Shown here piece by piece: positions 47,130 through 62,260 of a stretch of 64,000 nucleotides of DNA. Positions within the stretch are counted from its first letter, which is position 1. The number at the start of each line of letters is the position of its first letter. The stretch comes from Talinum fruticosum (Eukaryota; Streptophyta; Magnoliopsida; Caryophyllales; Talinaceae). The position numbers were made by a program, and so were the translations under genes. The DNA lies in assembly GCA_021018815.1 (NCBI GenBank), contig JAITYX010000079.1, positions 2,418,001 through 2,482,000 on the forward strand. The letters are read 5' to 3'. The notes beneath the pieces were generated by a model. The model saw nothing but the letters and a program-made list of their open reading frames with translations, was not told the origin of the DNA and ran no database searches.

Positions 47130-49762
47130 CTAACCTGAAATCCGGCTGGCAATGCTGACGATTACGTGAATCATAGCAGACGTTACAAGACCCAACAATC
47201 CACCAGCAACAACCTGAGATACAATTTAGATGAAACATGGTATCAATTTGGCTCCAAACAAGCAGATGAAAAACACCTAGCTAAGGGCCCCACTAGAGTA
47301 CGGGCTCGGGTGGTTTACACATAAGAGGTTGTATGCCCAGTAAGGGTGGTCAGAGAAGCTATTCCAGAACTCAGAAAAATTCACAAAATAGGTTATTGTT
47401 GGGGTATTTCACTCAATGACAGGGAGTATACAGTTAAGACAGTTTCACTCCATGTTGCCATGTAAGTTCTTTCTCGCAGATGAGACTTCCCAAAAACAGA
47501 CATCACCTTGTGTGTTGGTAGTATATAACTTTCAGGAAAAAATTGTCTTTACTTTATTCTGAAGCTTCTGGCAAATCCTTTGGGTTTCAGTGATGACAAT
47601 GCAAAAAAGACACAAATTTGAGCAAGTAGTTCCCAAACCAGAGTCTGATGATTATCACAACCTTGAAAATGCATCTATTCCTTCAACAATAACAAGATAG
47701 ATCTTGGGGCAGCATACAGGGTAAAAACCATTCAAATAAATCAGGACTTAAGAACACTACTGTCACGTATCTACCTATTGCAAAACTCCTGATACCAACT
47801 GAAATGGTTTCAGCTCCACAGCTCTCAGTACATAAAGATTATTGGAAAAAATTGTATGCTAAAAAATATATGAATGAGGTGAAACAACATCGCTAACCTG
47901 TGGGGGAGTATGGCCAAGAAGTTCACGTAATGGTCTACTTTCAGCAAGAGGATGTTCTGCAGGCAATTCATACACTATCTGGTTCAATACCTGGACAATG
48001 TCAACAAGCAAAATGTAGTAAGAGAAGAAACTAAGAGATCAGCCAATAAATTATTGTGAAAAAGTAGGCAGAAGAGCAGAATAAAAACCTCTGCTTGTCG
48101 TCCAGCCTGTAGCCTTACACCAGTGGCATCGTACATGACCTATCACAAGATTTCAGAATGGACATCGATGTGAAATGATAGCAATGTGCAACGTTTATTT
48201 AAACCAATGATCAGTAAACCACGCAAAGTAGCACCAAATGATTACATTGCAGAGACTACAGGCCACATCAGGAGTTTAAGTTTTGGGTTGAATTTGGAGA
48301 TTTGAGAGACATGAAATCAACATGAATAGAAAAGGAATCACAAATTATCATCCTCTTGGCAAACAAAACTATTCCCAAATCAAATGAAAGCAGCCACACA
48401 CCAAAAGAATAATCTAGTATCAGTTTATTTAAAGCTTTGGAAGCAACCATACAATATGAATATGTATTATAACACCCCCCAAGCATGCGCACACACACAC
48501 ATATTTTGGTGTGGATCACTCTAGAAATGATGAAGAGCAGGGGAGGACGTACAACACAAGCTAAGATCACCGCTGCTGCAAATACTGAAGATCCGACACC
48601 ATCATGGAAACCAACAGCAGCAGCTAGAGCTGTGACAGTAGCAGAGTGGGATGATGGCATTCCACCAGAAGCAATGAACTGTTTAAGATCCCATTTCCTT
48701 TCCTTGTACCTGCAAATCTAACAAACCTTGAGACACTTAGGCTACACAAGCATATCTTCTTCACAGTGAAGAATAAAATCAAAGTAGAGGAAATAAAAAG
48801 ATAACACATAACCTAAGACCAAAAACAAAAACCAAGATCATCAATGGTAAAACACAATCCTATGCACTAGAAAGTGTGAAACTGATTACCACCCGCACCC
48901 CCAACCAAAAGAACAACAAAGGCAGAGAGCCGACCATCTTGTTGACACATGATGGATTAGGTTTAGGAACCACATTCAGACATGAGTTTTCTTCTCTTCA
49001 CTGGCATAACTCCCTCTTCTTCTTCTTCCTACTCTTATCTTGTGAGCTTAGCTCTGTTGCACCTTCCATAAAAATAAGTTTCTCTCGTATTTCTTTCATT
49101 AATTTTCTTCAAATTGTTTATCAATTCTTGGAAGTTCATAGCACCTCTCAAAATGCATCTCAAACCCATAATTCTCCCATCTAATTGACAGCTTAGAATG
49201 GATAATACCTTCAATCTTGATAATCAATAAAAAACTTCACATTCAAAATCATGGATAGACAATTTTGAAAATAAATCTTCATAGCAGCAGCAACAGCGCA
49301 ACCCAGATAATCCACTTTGGCAACAGAAATATCACAAACACAATCGACAAGCAATCTAAAAAGGGAGATAATTTCAATAAAACATAAACTACCAATCAGA
49401 ATTATGCATCAAGAAAATCATGAAATTCGAAATTGAAAGATATGCCAGGAAGTCAACTCGCTGCACATATTCAATTATAGAACGATCAAGAAAAAGGGGC
49501 TAAACCCAGACTTTCAAATGGAAATTGAAACAGTAGTAGAAGCTGAACCCGTCAATGGAGAGAGAAAGTACCAGGTGGTGAGGACTTTGATGGACTGAGC
49601 GAGAGCGAACGCAACAAAGGCCGAAATCAGAGGGAAATTGGTGAAAATAGACGACGAACTTGAAGAAGAAGAAGAAGCTGAGGAAAGGGTAGCAGAATCT
49701 GGAACATTGGACATCGAGGCCGCCATTAAAGATCGAGAGATCCTCGACCAACCATCATCCAT
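47130..49762 (-). CDS. DUF212 membrane protein (acid phosphatase/vanadium haloperoxidase-related)
   Basis: Small membrane protein of the DUF212 family, named after PAP2-type acid phosphatases and vanadium haloperoxidases; its reaction is not established. Coding exons (minus): 49,762-49,572; 48,709-48,553; 48,139-48,089; 47,990-47,898; 47,213-47,130, giving 191 residues with all phases correct. The N-terminal part is serine-rich, followed by a hydrophobic segment FTNFPLISAFVAFALAQSIK. Then come the family signatures KWDLKQF.ASGGMPSSHSAT, the hydrophobic segment AAAVILACVVMYDATGVR, LQAGRQAEVLN, and a last hydrophobic segment VVAGGLLGLV. The SGGMPSSHSA motif corresponds to the conserved phosphatase-like PSSHS box. 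The ATG at 49,760 is the first in frame; one at the MAAS position 12 codons later is an alternative. Confidence 0.93.
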
Positions 49763-50720
49763 TTCTTCTCTCTCCTGGACCAAGATTATAGTTGATAATG
49801 GTGGATCGAAATCAAATCGTAGAGGAAACGTTTCTGGATTCTTGGCGAATTTTTTGGATTTCTTTTTGGGTTTTCGTTCTTTTCTTTACGCCTTTAATCT
49901 CAACAAACGGTCTCTTTCCCCTCTTTCGCCGATTTTCTCTCTCCTAGGGAGGGAAACCAAGGGAAGGAAGGAGCAGGGAAGTCTCTTAAGTGGAAATGTA
50001 GAATATTCCTTTTATGCCCTCCATTCTGTAGCCCCCAAATTCGGACACTCGAGAGCCAATATTACATTATACTCTGAATTTATTATAAAAAATTAAAAAA
50101 AAACAGATTATAGTATACTCTACCCATAAGTGTAATATATACCCATAAGTGTAACAGATTATAGTCTCTTAAGTATTTTTTTCGAAGGTAGTTGATTCAA
50201 TTAATTTTTTCTATGCTTTATTTAGGGCGATGTTCAAACTTACATATAAAATACACATAAATAGAAACGAATATAAACGAATATAAAAGAACGTAAACAA
50301 ACATAAACGAGTTGTTAAATAAGAAACGAACATAAATGAACGAATATAAAACAACAGAAACGAACATAAAATATAAATATGTTTCGTTTTTCGCTTTAGA
50401 TTTGGATGTAAAAAATAGAATAAATATAAAAACTAATGGATAAAAAATTTTTTTTATTATGTAGTCAGTTACATAAATTATATATTAAAATAATTTTTAA
50501 AAAATTAGATTATTAAAATAGCATAATATTAAAATATAATATTAATGTAATTTTTATCGTAAAATTTCATTACTAAATTAGTATATCATTATTGAAAAAT
50601 ATAATATTAATGTTATTTTTACTAAATTAGTAAAGTTGCTTAAAGATAATCTAATTTTACAATTAATGGTATCGCCAAATAAGCATCCTACATGTCGTTC
50701 CTCGCATCGCTAGACCCAAC

Positions 50721-50763
<43 letters not shown>

Positions 50764-51274
50764 GTTTTGACTTACAAATTTTAAACTCATAGTTTTATAA
50801 TAATTTATACACACAATGTTAGTTAATAAATTAACGATTTGAAATACCTTTAACAACTGTTTTTAAAACACAATTTATGAGCACTACAAAGAAACACAAT
50901 TTATCGAATGTTTTTCTCTTTGAAATAAAATTATGGTAGGTAAAGATCAATAAAGACTGAACTTGGACTTAATATCTAATAAAAAAGTTATACATATTTA
51001 TTAGAATTTGTTTTTATTTTTTAAAATTTATCCTTTTTTAAATAAAAAATAATTTAAAATTTATATTATATATTTTCAAGAGAGTTAGAGATGTATTCCC
51101 ATAAATCATGTAGACAAATTTATATTAAAAAATAAAAAAATAATAACATTTAAGAACATGTGATCCAAATATATATAATAATTAAAAATAAATAAATTTG
51201 CTTCCATCCCCCAAAGTACATCACAATTTTGAAGTCTATAAACTATCATTTTCGAATACTGGTGGGCTCCCAAT
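49763..51274. other. Intergenic region between the DUF212 gene and actin
   Basis: Divergent spacing: promoters of both neighbours face into it. It contains an AAACGAAYATAAA minisatellite (about 50,255-50,395) and a TA run at 50,726-50,758. The rest is AT-rich. No gene seen. Confidence 0.55.
50255..50395. repeat. Imperfect AAACGAATATAAA minisatellite
   Basis: Repeated units such as AAACGAATATAAA, ACGAACATAAA and AAACAAACATAAA in tandem, with variable length. No coding potential. Confidence 0.7.
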
Positions 51275-52412
51275 ATGTTATGGGTTGACCCAACTACTCG
51301 TACGGCCCAATCGTGCCGTGCTTGGTCGCGCGTGTATCTGGGAACCCTTCAAAGTCTGAGGCTCACCATTTCCCTACAATTTCGACCAAATTCCACGTTC
51401 AAGGTAGTCCGTTTCTCTCTCACTCCCTTGCCTTCTCCCTCTATCTATTATCCCTTCTCAAGATTTAGGGTTTCCTTAATCACAAATTTTGATCATTAAT
51501 TCATCACATTCTCTCTCTCTTTCTCTGGTAATTCTATCTCCTCTTTCTCGTGATTGATTCACACCCTCAATCGCATTACGCAGTTTTGTTATTATTTCAA
51601 CTAATGTTGCTTGCGTCCATGCATTTTGGTTTTTGCTGATTACTTTACGATCACTGCGCTTGATTCTGCCTGGCTAGGGGTATTCGACCTTTTCTTCATA
51701 TCATTTTTGTGGCATTTGATGGTATGTTCTATCAATAGTGGCAGATTCAAAAATTTTGAAAATGATGTCGACTTTTGAATTTTATAAAATTTAATAATAT
51801 TAATTAGTTTTTTTGGTATTTATGCTAATGTTTTAAAAAGTTTTTATACAAACATTTAAACAATTTTTTTGGCAAATGATGTCCGGGGCATCCTTATGGG
51901 TTATGGCTAATGTGGATCCACCTATGTTAGCCTTTCGTCTTTTGAAAGCTTTATGACGAACCTCGAAAGTGCATTGTGCTTTTTGAATTGTTTATCTGCT
52001 TGGAATTTTAGTTATCTTGGTATATGGGGCAGAAATTGATTCGAATTGGTTAATATTTTGCCGTTGTTTTGCTACGTGCATTGGATCGAATCGATTGAGA
52101 TTCATCATCTTGTGTTCAAATATTTGCATGAGAGCTGAAATCTGAATTTGAGAGGGCCTAATTTAAGTGCATTTAATGTCCATCATATTCCAATTTCCAT
52201 GCAGTTCAAATATTTAACAATGGGAGTGGATTTTGGACTTAAACAAAATTAACAAAGTTGTTTTTGAATTTGAATAATGGTTGTTATTGGGACATCCTTG
52301 TTTTTGCTGTGTTGAATTTTGCTGCATAAGAGAATTGGATAGATTGATGGTTAAGATCATCGCTCTGAGGTTGCTGATTGTACTCTTTTTAACTGTTCCT
52401 AGATAATAAAAG
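51275..52412 (+). promoter_or_regulatory. Actin leader region with probable 5'UTR intron
   Basis: A CT-rich leader (51,410-51,527) is followed by a good donor (CTCTG then GTAATT, 51,528) and, just ten bases before the ATG, an acceptor (TTCCTAG ending 52,402). A long leader intron ending close to the start codon is usual in plant actin genes. A donor after TTCAAG at 51,400 is an alternative. GCCCA motifs near 51,306 may belong to the promoter. Confidence 0.6.
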
Positions 52413-54181
<1,769 letters not shown>

Positions 54182-55672
54182 TTTCAATGAAAATTCCAGG
54201 TTGGAACGAGACTCTACAACTATGGTTTGGAAGAACACACATGTTAGCCTCGTTCTCTTAGTGTTATTAGTTTATGTTTTCGGATGAGGACCTTCAACAA
54301 GCAAGCAAGCAAGAAAATTTCAACTACAATCCAGATTCAGGGGCTGTTTGCTTTTCTCATGGATCATAAGCATAATCAGAAAGCTAATCTTAGGATTCTG
54401 CCTTCTATGTAAAGCATTGGAGACTTGAGAAGGTTCTGCATTTGCTAGAACTATTCCTGAAGGATAGTAAGTGAGATTCTGTTAAGTAGCAATTCTAGTC
54501 AGTGTATGAATAAACAAAGTAGTTGGTAACCATCTATGCATGGTTTCACCATGGTCAAGTGTGATGGCTCAAGGCTTAATAATAATAAGGCAATTGCAGG
54601 TTTCACTCTCAAATGTGCCAGTTTAGGAGGTTATAGCAAAGGCTATTGGTTTTAGACAGGGTATTGGATAAGCTCCTTTTATGAGTTTCAACTTCATGAT
54701 AATTTGCGGCACTCATTGTTTTTTTTTTTTGTAAGTGGGCCTAGCCCACTAGCCTCTATTTCAGGAAACGCCAATACGCCATCCTAAGCCTACGGAGGGA
54801 TACCAAAGCGGGCCTAGAATGGTCCATTGGGCTTCCCTGAAAAACCGTGCCCACCACGAACAAATTTGCCAGTTGGATTTTATTTGCCCCCTCCCAGGTT
54901 CCTAGGAGAGCATGGCAAGGTAGAGATCGGCCAACTCCGCCAACCTCTCTTCGGTCGCGGTTGTTGATGATATAGGTCAACACCACCCCCCTTCCATTTT
55001 TTTTTCTTTTCTCCATTTTTGGTTTAATGATGTTTTCAAGGATCTTTCTATTGTCGTTCATAAAGATAGCCAAGGTGGGGAAATTGGCCAAAATTTGTAC
55101 TAGATTGCCATTTACAAACCTCTACGAAAAGAACCCTCAACAATTTTAACCTTTTCTCTAAAGAAAGGCGTGAAGGCTGATCTAAACAATTTTAACACAC
55201 ATTGATAATGAATTCTCAATGCCTAACTTTCGCACACGTTTTACTTAATTAGCTAGTTTGTTTTGAAGGTGAAAGACATCCAAAAAATTATTAGAGAGAG
55301 AAATGGAGATATCATATTGGCATCACAAATCACAAATATACAGGGAAAGTTATGTGTGCTCTAAACACAAGTTACACAACCACCCAAGGCAATACCTTTT
55401 CTTATTATTCCAGCTCTTTGCTCATGCATCAATACATCCGAAACAAATACAGCAGAACAGAAACCCAACTTCCAAATAATTGAATTTGAATAAACATTCA
55501 TGTGGAATTGGAGCAGGAACATACCTTGAATTATACCTCCTCTAATTTCAGCCTACTTGACCACAGATACAAAAAACTTTACAAGAATATGCACCCAACC
55601 AAAAAAAAAAATGGAAAAGAAAACCCTAAAGAATGCAGGCGAACAATATCTACAGTGGGCAAATTGAGCATC
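54182..55672. other. Actin 3' region and spacer with an unrecognised repeat-like block
   Basis: The first 500 bases probably form the actin 3' untranslated region. Near 54,740-55,090 is a GC-richer block beginning GGGCCTAGCCCACTAGCC with an open minus-strand frame (54,756-55,091) containing LRRLRMAYWRFLK. It differs in composition from its surroundings and may be a transposon fragment, but I cannot assign it. Confidence 0.4.
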
Positions 55673-58600
55673 TCACATTATTGTGCAATTGCACTTGGAT
55701 TCCAACTTGGGGGACTTCATGGTTCCGGCATTGTCAGGAATTCCAACATTTTGAACCACAGGCTCATTTGACCGGTTATCATTTTCAGTCAGAGGGGGTG
55801 GTTTTAGTGCAGTTTCGCCATGCCTTTTTCTGGCCTTCTGAGTTGTCACTGTCCTACCAGTAGTAATTCCATGGAAATCCTCTCTTCTTTCTGGGATAGT
55901 TACTGTAGGTCTTGGAACCTGAAATGGTTCTAGGTTTTCTTTTTCTTTCTCGATGGAAATGGAAGCAGCCTTGTAAGCCAGGTCATGAACGATGGAACTA
56001 CAAAACAGAATAGTATCTGTAGCTTCTTCTAGGGTTAGACTTCTTGTCCTCCCCCTCCCTGGTTCTCCACTGTCACAGTTGATTCCTCTGTAAGGAGCAA
56101 ACACTAGGTCAAATTGTTATATTCAGGCTCAAGAAAGTCAGATTTCAGTGCTAGCTAAGCAATCAGTTGATCTAGCACCAAGACATATCAAAGGCGAACT
56201 TCCCAGTGAACTTTATTTCACTCAGTTATAGCATGAGACCTGCTAAGCTATTCTGATCTGTCAAGCACTTTGCTCAACTTGGATACTATTTCAGAACAGA
56301 TCAGAATATGGTTGGTGGCATTCCAATTCAGGTAGGGGTATTTCTGGTGTTTAACCAAATTTGACCATGCTATATATTCTTTCCAACAAGCTTTTCATGT
56401 AAAGGCAATCAATTTGGGATTAATTCGGCTTGGAATCATGGTTTGGATGCAAAAACAGGTTACCTTATTTCAAATATAAAGGGATTGACATATCCAAAAA
56501 AGATACTAAGTTTCAAAAACATGACAGCAAAAATATCTAAAGTTTAGAATAAGCCACGAGTATACATCTTTTTAGTACATACCTACAAGTCGTTCAGCAT
56601 GATCTGAAGCACTGGAATCTGGATATTGAGCATTGGGATCTTTTTTGGGATGCATATGAGTTGAATGATCTTCCAAGTCCTTAAAGGCCATATCAATTTG
56701 AGACCTCGGGAGCTAGGATGAGAATTATCAATTTCTACTTCAGTCGTTGTAGATAAAGAACATTGGGTAAGATCTTCCCCTCTTTCCACTTCATCAACCC
56801 CATTATCGATCCGTGTACTTTCTTTTGCAACAGATGATTCAAGTAAAGCCAACTCTTCTGCATTTGGGACAATATCAGTTCTTTTTCGTGGTCTTCATTA
56901 ACTTCATGGAGAACATGACCTTCATCCACTATTATAGAGACCTGAGAATTGTCCTCCAACACAGTGCACGCTGTATGTTGATCCATGACAGAAGGATTAT
57001 GTTCTCCAGAACTCACATAGATGGCATGACTAATTTCCTCACCCAACACAGTCTTAGAAACAGATGACTCGGTGTTTTCTAGGAGCACCAAATGACTCAA
57101 AGGTGACTCGGGCTTTTCCCCTGCAACAATGTTGCTCATGTTGCTTGAACACCCTTCACAGTTTTCTTCGTGGGAAACCATAGAGACTCCCAAACCTTGA
57201 AATACCTGCATCAAAGACCCTGAGAGTGAAGATACAGTGCTCTGAGGTTTTGAACTTGTATCAGATCTTTTTCCACTCAAATGTCGCCGCACAAGCATTT
57301 CTTGATGTCTGGTTGAGGACAAATCTACTGAGGATATAGTTGAATAACTACCATGACCAGTAGAACTTGTCATAGAGCTGGACAGGTCTCTTGTATAAGA
57401 TAGATCATCATACGATACAGCACTCCTGTTGAGGTTCCTACCATGAACAAGGGGCCCTTTTGCACTGCTGGATCTCTTCAAGATAAGCACTGAAATGCCA
57501 GTGTGTTCCGCAATATCAACATTAGAATCGGGGTTTTCGCAGTGTTCAATATTTGAAACGGGTTTTTTGCCACATTTATGCACATCTAGTGAAGCATCAA
57601 CAGCACAAGATGTGTTATGAATACTTCTGTTTTCTTCTGTTACTAACTGCTCAGAAACCATTGCCGCACTTTGCTCTATGCAACTGTCATTTGGCTGACT
57701 ATCTGGCCCTTTAGATTCAAGTGTAATCTCTTCCTGCATCTCTGATACACTCCATGGATGGTCAGCACCCATAACAATCTGCAACTGAGGAACAGTCAAA
57801 ATTGGGTCCACTAATTTTGATTCCTCAGATATGTTCAATGAAGGGACTGGGGTGTTTGGGGTTGTCTCTGAACTGATCAATGAGGGGCTCGTAAGAACTG
57901 TCTGTTTCTGCTTGCATTCTGGACATATATTATTATCACTTTCTGGAAGCTCCATGTGATGATATCGGCCGCCACATCTAGAACAGACTAACGAGTTTTC
58001 CAGGCTGTGAATTTCCATAAAATCATTTTGCACCTCACTGCCATTTGATGCAAATGCACAGGTTTTATCAGGTTCATCAAACTGAAGTTCAGGCAGGATA
58101 TCATGGGCTTCAAGGTAAGTTATGTCACTAGCACCATCCGTCTTATCAAAAGCAATCACCTCATCCTCAATACCAATATAGGGTGCTGTTGCACAATCAC
58201 TTACCACATCATCTTGATAATGATCATTCCCTTCAGTATTAGTACTGGTGGTAACTGAAGAGTTCCTTGATACCATACCACAGTGCACAGAACTGGTCTG
58301 TCCAGCATAGAAGGTAGAGCTTGGAACACCAGACAACAACGGTCTGAACATGTTCTGTGGACTTTTCCGCTCCTACACAGAAAGGTGTAATCTAATAAGA
58401 TGTTGTAGATTACTAAGCACATCAATGTTACGACTACAATAACCTACTCAAGTTACACAAAATCTAAAACAAGGCAATAAGTTTCATTATGGAAAGAATG
58501 TAGAAGATATAAGTTCTGCGTCCTTCAATACTTTCACATGTAGACCTCTGCTTGAACTTCTCAAAATTAAGGATATATACTTTCAGTTGTTCACCAAAGA

Positions 58601-61224
58601 AATGCAAAAAGGCACATTAATAGATTGAAGCAAGGTTCCATGATGCTTCAATGAAAACAAATGCAATTATGATTGGGAGCAAAAGAAAAAGGAGCACAGG
58701 AAGAGATGTGACAGGAGAAAGGTCAAACAAAGAAGGTTACACCTGGAGGAAATACTAGTGAATGCACCAGCACATCTGCAGTTTCAAAACATTTTTATGC
58801 TAAAATGCAATGGTGAGCGCCCATAAACATGTCTAAGTATCGAGTGCCCGACTGGGCACATGTAGCAAAATGGACAGTCCCATGTAAAATAGGAAGTTGC
58901 AAGAAGGTCAGGCTTCAATTAAAAAAAGTAACCATTATTCAACAGGGAGGTGGCGTGTCATTCATGAACTCAAGCGAAGACTAAGACATGCAATAAGAAC
59001 AGATAATTGGTCACAGAAAACATCAGCCAAGAAAACAGATTCTTAAAAATTGAGGTTACCTAAATATACAAGGAAAAATTTGCATAGGAGGGAAAGAAAT
59101 AACTTCATAAAGGAAATGTGTCGACCATCTTGATACTGTAAACAAATTTTTCTGATGTCTTGGCACACTTACTGTCTATGTGAGAGAGCACATAATGCCA
59201 CTAGCCCTGGATGCCAGCGAATACGAGTAAATTTGAAGGAATCTATTTTTGTGCCGAATATTGGATGCATGAATTCAATCGACAACAACTTACTTTCCTC
59301 TAGACAAATTGATTACTATGTAGGGAACTCCAAAGTATACATAAAATATCGTTTCTCGGTAAAATTCTTGAACAGGCAGGATTAGGAAGGTAGGTCTAAA
59401 TTGTTACTATACAAGGAAGAACAGGTAGCTGTATTAGGACCCCAAAAGTACACACATCTATCTACTCGATGAATGTACTGACTATTTGATACTTCTTCAG
59501 TCATTAGATGATGTAGCACATTTACCAGCCAAATAGTGCAGCTCCGTTCTTAAGTCTTAATTTTTATGATATCATTTGTGGTGATTTGATATTAAATTAA
59601 CATTGTAAAAAACACAGCAACTGAAACAATACAATACCAGTTGCCTCATTGCAGAGTCAAAGGATCTCTTCGGAGCAGAACTAGCAGAGGATGTCTTCGT
59701 GAGCTTCTTAGAGACAGCGGATGGTTTTCCACCAGGAGAGCGGGCGGCTCCTTTTCTTGACGTGGTGCACTCAGAGACAATCAAAGGAACAGACTGCAAT
59801 GAGTTCGCTTCATCATCACTTGAGGATGCTAAGGAAACTCTGCTGTGTGAGCTCAGCCTATCTCGTTCTTGACTATGTGAGGAACTGATGCTTCTAGTGG
59901 CAGCAGGGGACACTGATCGCCTGATGCTTCTAGAAGCAGCTGGGGACATTGATCGCCTATCAATTTTTGATGATGAATTTCTGCTTGTACTAGATGCTGG
60001 AGAAGACCCCTAACATACGATGCTGGTCGATCAGCCAAAGAAGTACGGAGATTAGGGGTGCATCCAAGGAGAAACCCGGAACATTTGATTGCCATGCCCT
60101 TATCTTAGGTGATGCGGAATTACCACGACTTGTTCTCACAGGGAATTTCCCGTGAACCACCAGAGCCAGCACTTAACCTTTGGGACGTTGGTGTTGAAGA
60201 TCTTCGAGGTGTTGAAGATTTGACCGGGGAGGTGATGGTTTTCTTGATGGACTACTTGGTCGTAAAGGAACAGGACTTGCATGAGGAGCTGAAGAAGGTC
60301 TCCCACGGAAGGCACCACCCTGAGGAGATGGACTCAAACATCGAGGACTAGGGCTGCCTCTACTCCTGTGATTTCTCTCCATCTGCGACATTTTCCATAT
60401 GGGTGGATGATATGCATTATAGAGTGAACTATAGAAAGTAGAATCAACAAATAGCATGACGAATTAATCAAATTGAGAACTCACAGTAGACGATCTAGAA
60501 ATTGAGATGGGCCGGCTCCTCTCTCTTCCACTGTGTACAAGGTTGACGGGTGCTGCTGGCTCATCGTCCAATGATCGGAAAAGAGGGGTGTCTGGAGGAG
60601 TTAATAACCTTCCCATTCAACACATAAACATGACATTATTTAGAATAACATTGAGAAGCCCAGCCAATAGCAAGACAAAGTACCACACCCACACCCAGTC
60701 AATGAGGAAGAAAAATATGTTAATATGGAGGGAAAATATCACAGGCCACTAAAGAAAACAGATCTAGGACTACTTGATAAAATAGATTTTCAGGTTAACG
60801 TCATCACCTACCATTCATAATCATTCTTGTCACCATCAGCATTGAGCAAATCGCTGTTCGCTCCTCGTGCTGGTATATTGATTCCAAGCTGAATTTCCGG
60901 AAAAGGCTTCGGTTTTGACACTGGGCATATGCAAGATAGATAAATGACATGTTAAAAACCTAAGAAACCAGTTTTCAACCCAAACAACACCAACAAACCA
61001 AATATAGAGCATTACAACTTACTCAATATATCTTCAAAATCATCTGTAGGCTGGAGAAGAAACTTGTCACTTTCTCTGCTTTGCATTTCGTTGAAAAGAG
61101 CAAGATCATCGTCTTTCTCTTTTGCCTTAAAAGGTAGTCCACACTCGAGGCTATGGCCCCTTCTGTGACTATCAACATGGGTCTCCATTCCAGGAGAACG
61201 CCTCAAGGATCGAGAAGGCGGCAT
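55673..61224 (-). CDS. BPP1-like basic proline/serine-rich protein, seven single-base frame breaks
   Basis: Relative of Arabidopsis At2g40070, the BASIC PROLINE-RICH PROTEIN family reported to bind microtubules. Coding exons (minus): 61,224-61,023; 60,920-60,812; 60,608-60,485; 60,382-59,638; 58,372-56,583; 56,087-55,673. In order: start [12 protein letters not shown] and NHRRGHS-like [45 protein letters not shown], a Ser/Pro/Arg-rich middle, [54 protein letters not shown], a CX2C-X16-CX2C zinc-ribbon-like motif (about 57,925-57,990), [20 protein letters not shown], and the end CNCTIM, a CaaX-type tail. Single-base breaks lie near 60,226, 60,141, 60,055, 60,007, 56,882, 56,704 and 56,051. With six bases added and one removed, all phases close at 1,129 residues. 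Consensus errors are likelier than a pseudogene, since no in-frame nonsense or splice damage is seen. Confidence 0.85.
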
Positions 61225-62260
61225 CTTGAATGCCCAAATCACCCTTAGCTCAAGAATCAGTAAATCCAATCCATACAACTTACGAGCAGCCAACACTTAA
61301 GCAAAATTACAATCCCAGGACTACCCAGTAAGGCACAACACCGGATCTTGCCAGTCTAGCTTTGACCACAATCAGGTCACCAATTTCCTGCAATGCCCAG
61401 AATTCAATATTGCCGATTCAGATAAATCACAGGGCTTTCCTACCTAACACAGAATTAATCCTTTCCTAGTTTCATATACATGTTGAGGCAAATACTATGG
61501 TTGCCCAGTGCAATTGGGAACACTTATCTAACAAATTCAGAATCAGAAGCCCCAAAAGAAAACCAAAAGCAACCACAGCTAACAACTGAAAAACTTCACC
61601 GGATATCATAGCTTAAAAGTGCACAATCAACGAAGCCCATTTCGGAACACCACTACAAACAACTACTCAATAGCAGGTATATTCAAGATCTTTGCTCAAA
61701 ATAAACCCTATAATACATCAGACACACGCAAAAACATCATAAAACAATTAACAGCAACAAGAAATGACACCGAAAATCAAAATTCACTCATTTGGGTTCC
61801 CTCCTATAAACTTCAATTAACAGCAATCAAAATCAACCCTTTTTTTCTTTTTTGGGCTTCCTCCTTTCAGTGTTTGAACTTACCCCGCGTAAGATATGAA
61901 CCAGAAAGACCTCCAAGTCCAAGACTTTTCAACGGGAAATGGCAGCCATTGAAGAAGAGCCCCTCAAATTCAGCTGCTAAAACTTCAACTTTGCAAAATG
62001 TAGAAACAAAAACGCACTTGGATCTGCTCGACCCAACAGCAGAAATAGTGACTGTAGATCGGACGAGCCCTAAATTCTCTCTCTTGGAGAGACAAAATGG
62101 GTGACAAGAATAACGAACCCAAGAGCCCTTTTCGTTTTTTCTTGTGTGATTTGTGCTGGTTCCCTCCTTAGCACGCCTTCATTCTCTCTCCGGCTCAGAT
62201 TTTGTCCTCTGCCCCTCGTTCTGATGTCTGAGAAATGCTTCTATTTTTTGCCTTTTTCTT
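61225..62260 (-). promoter_or_regulatory. 5' leader and promoter region of the BPP1-like gene
   Basis: Minus-strand sequence upstream of the ATG. A CT-rich segment CTCTCTCCAAGAGAGAGAAT near 62,075-62,095 and the following region look like an untranslated leader exon. A leader intron probably lies between about 61,880 and 61,300. No TATA box was recognised. The plus-strand frames here have no protein features. Confidence 0.4.
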
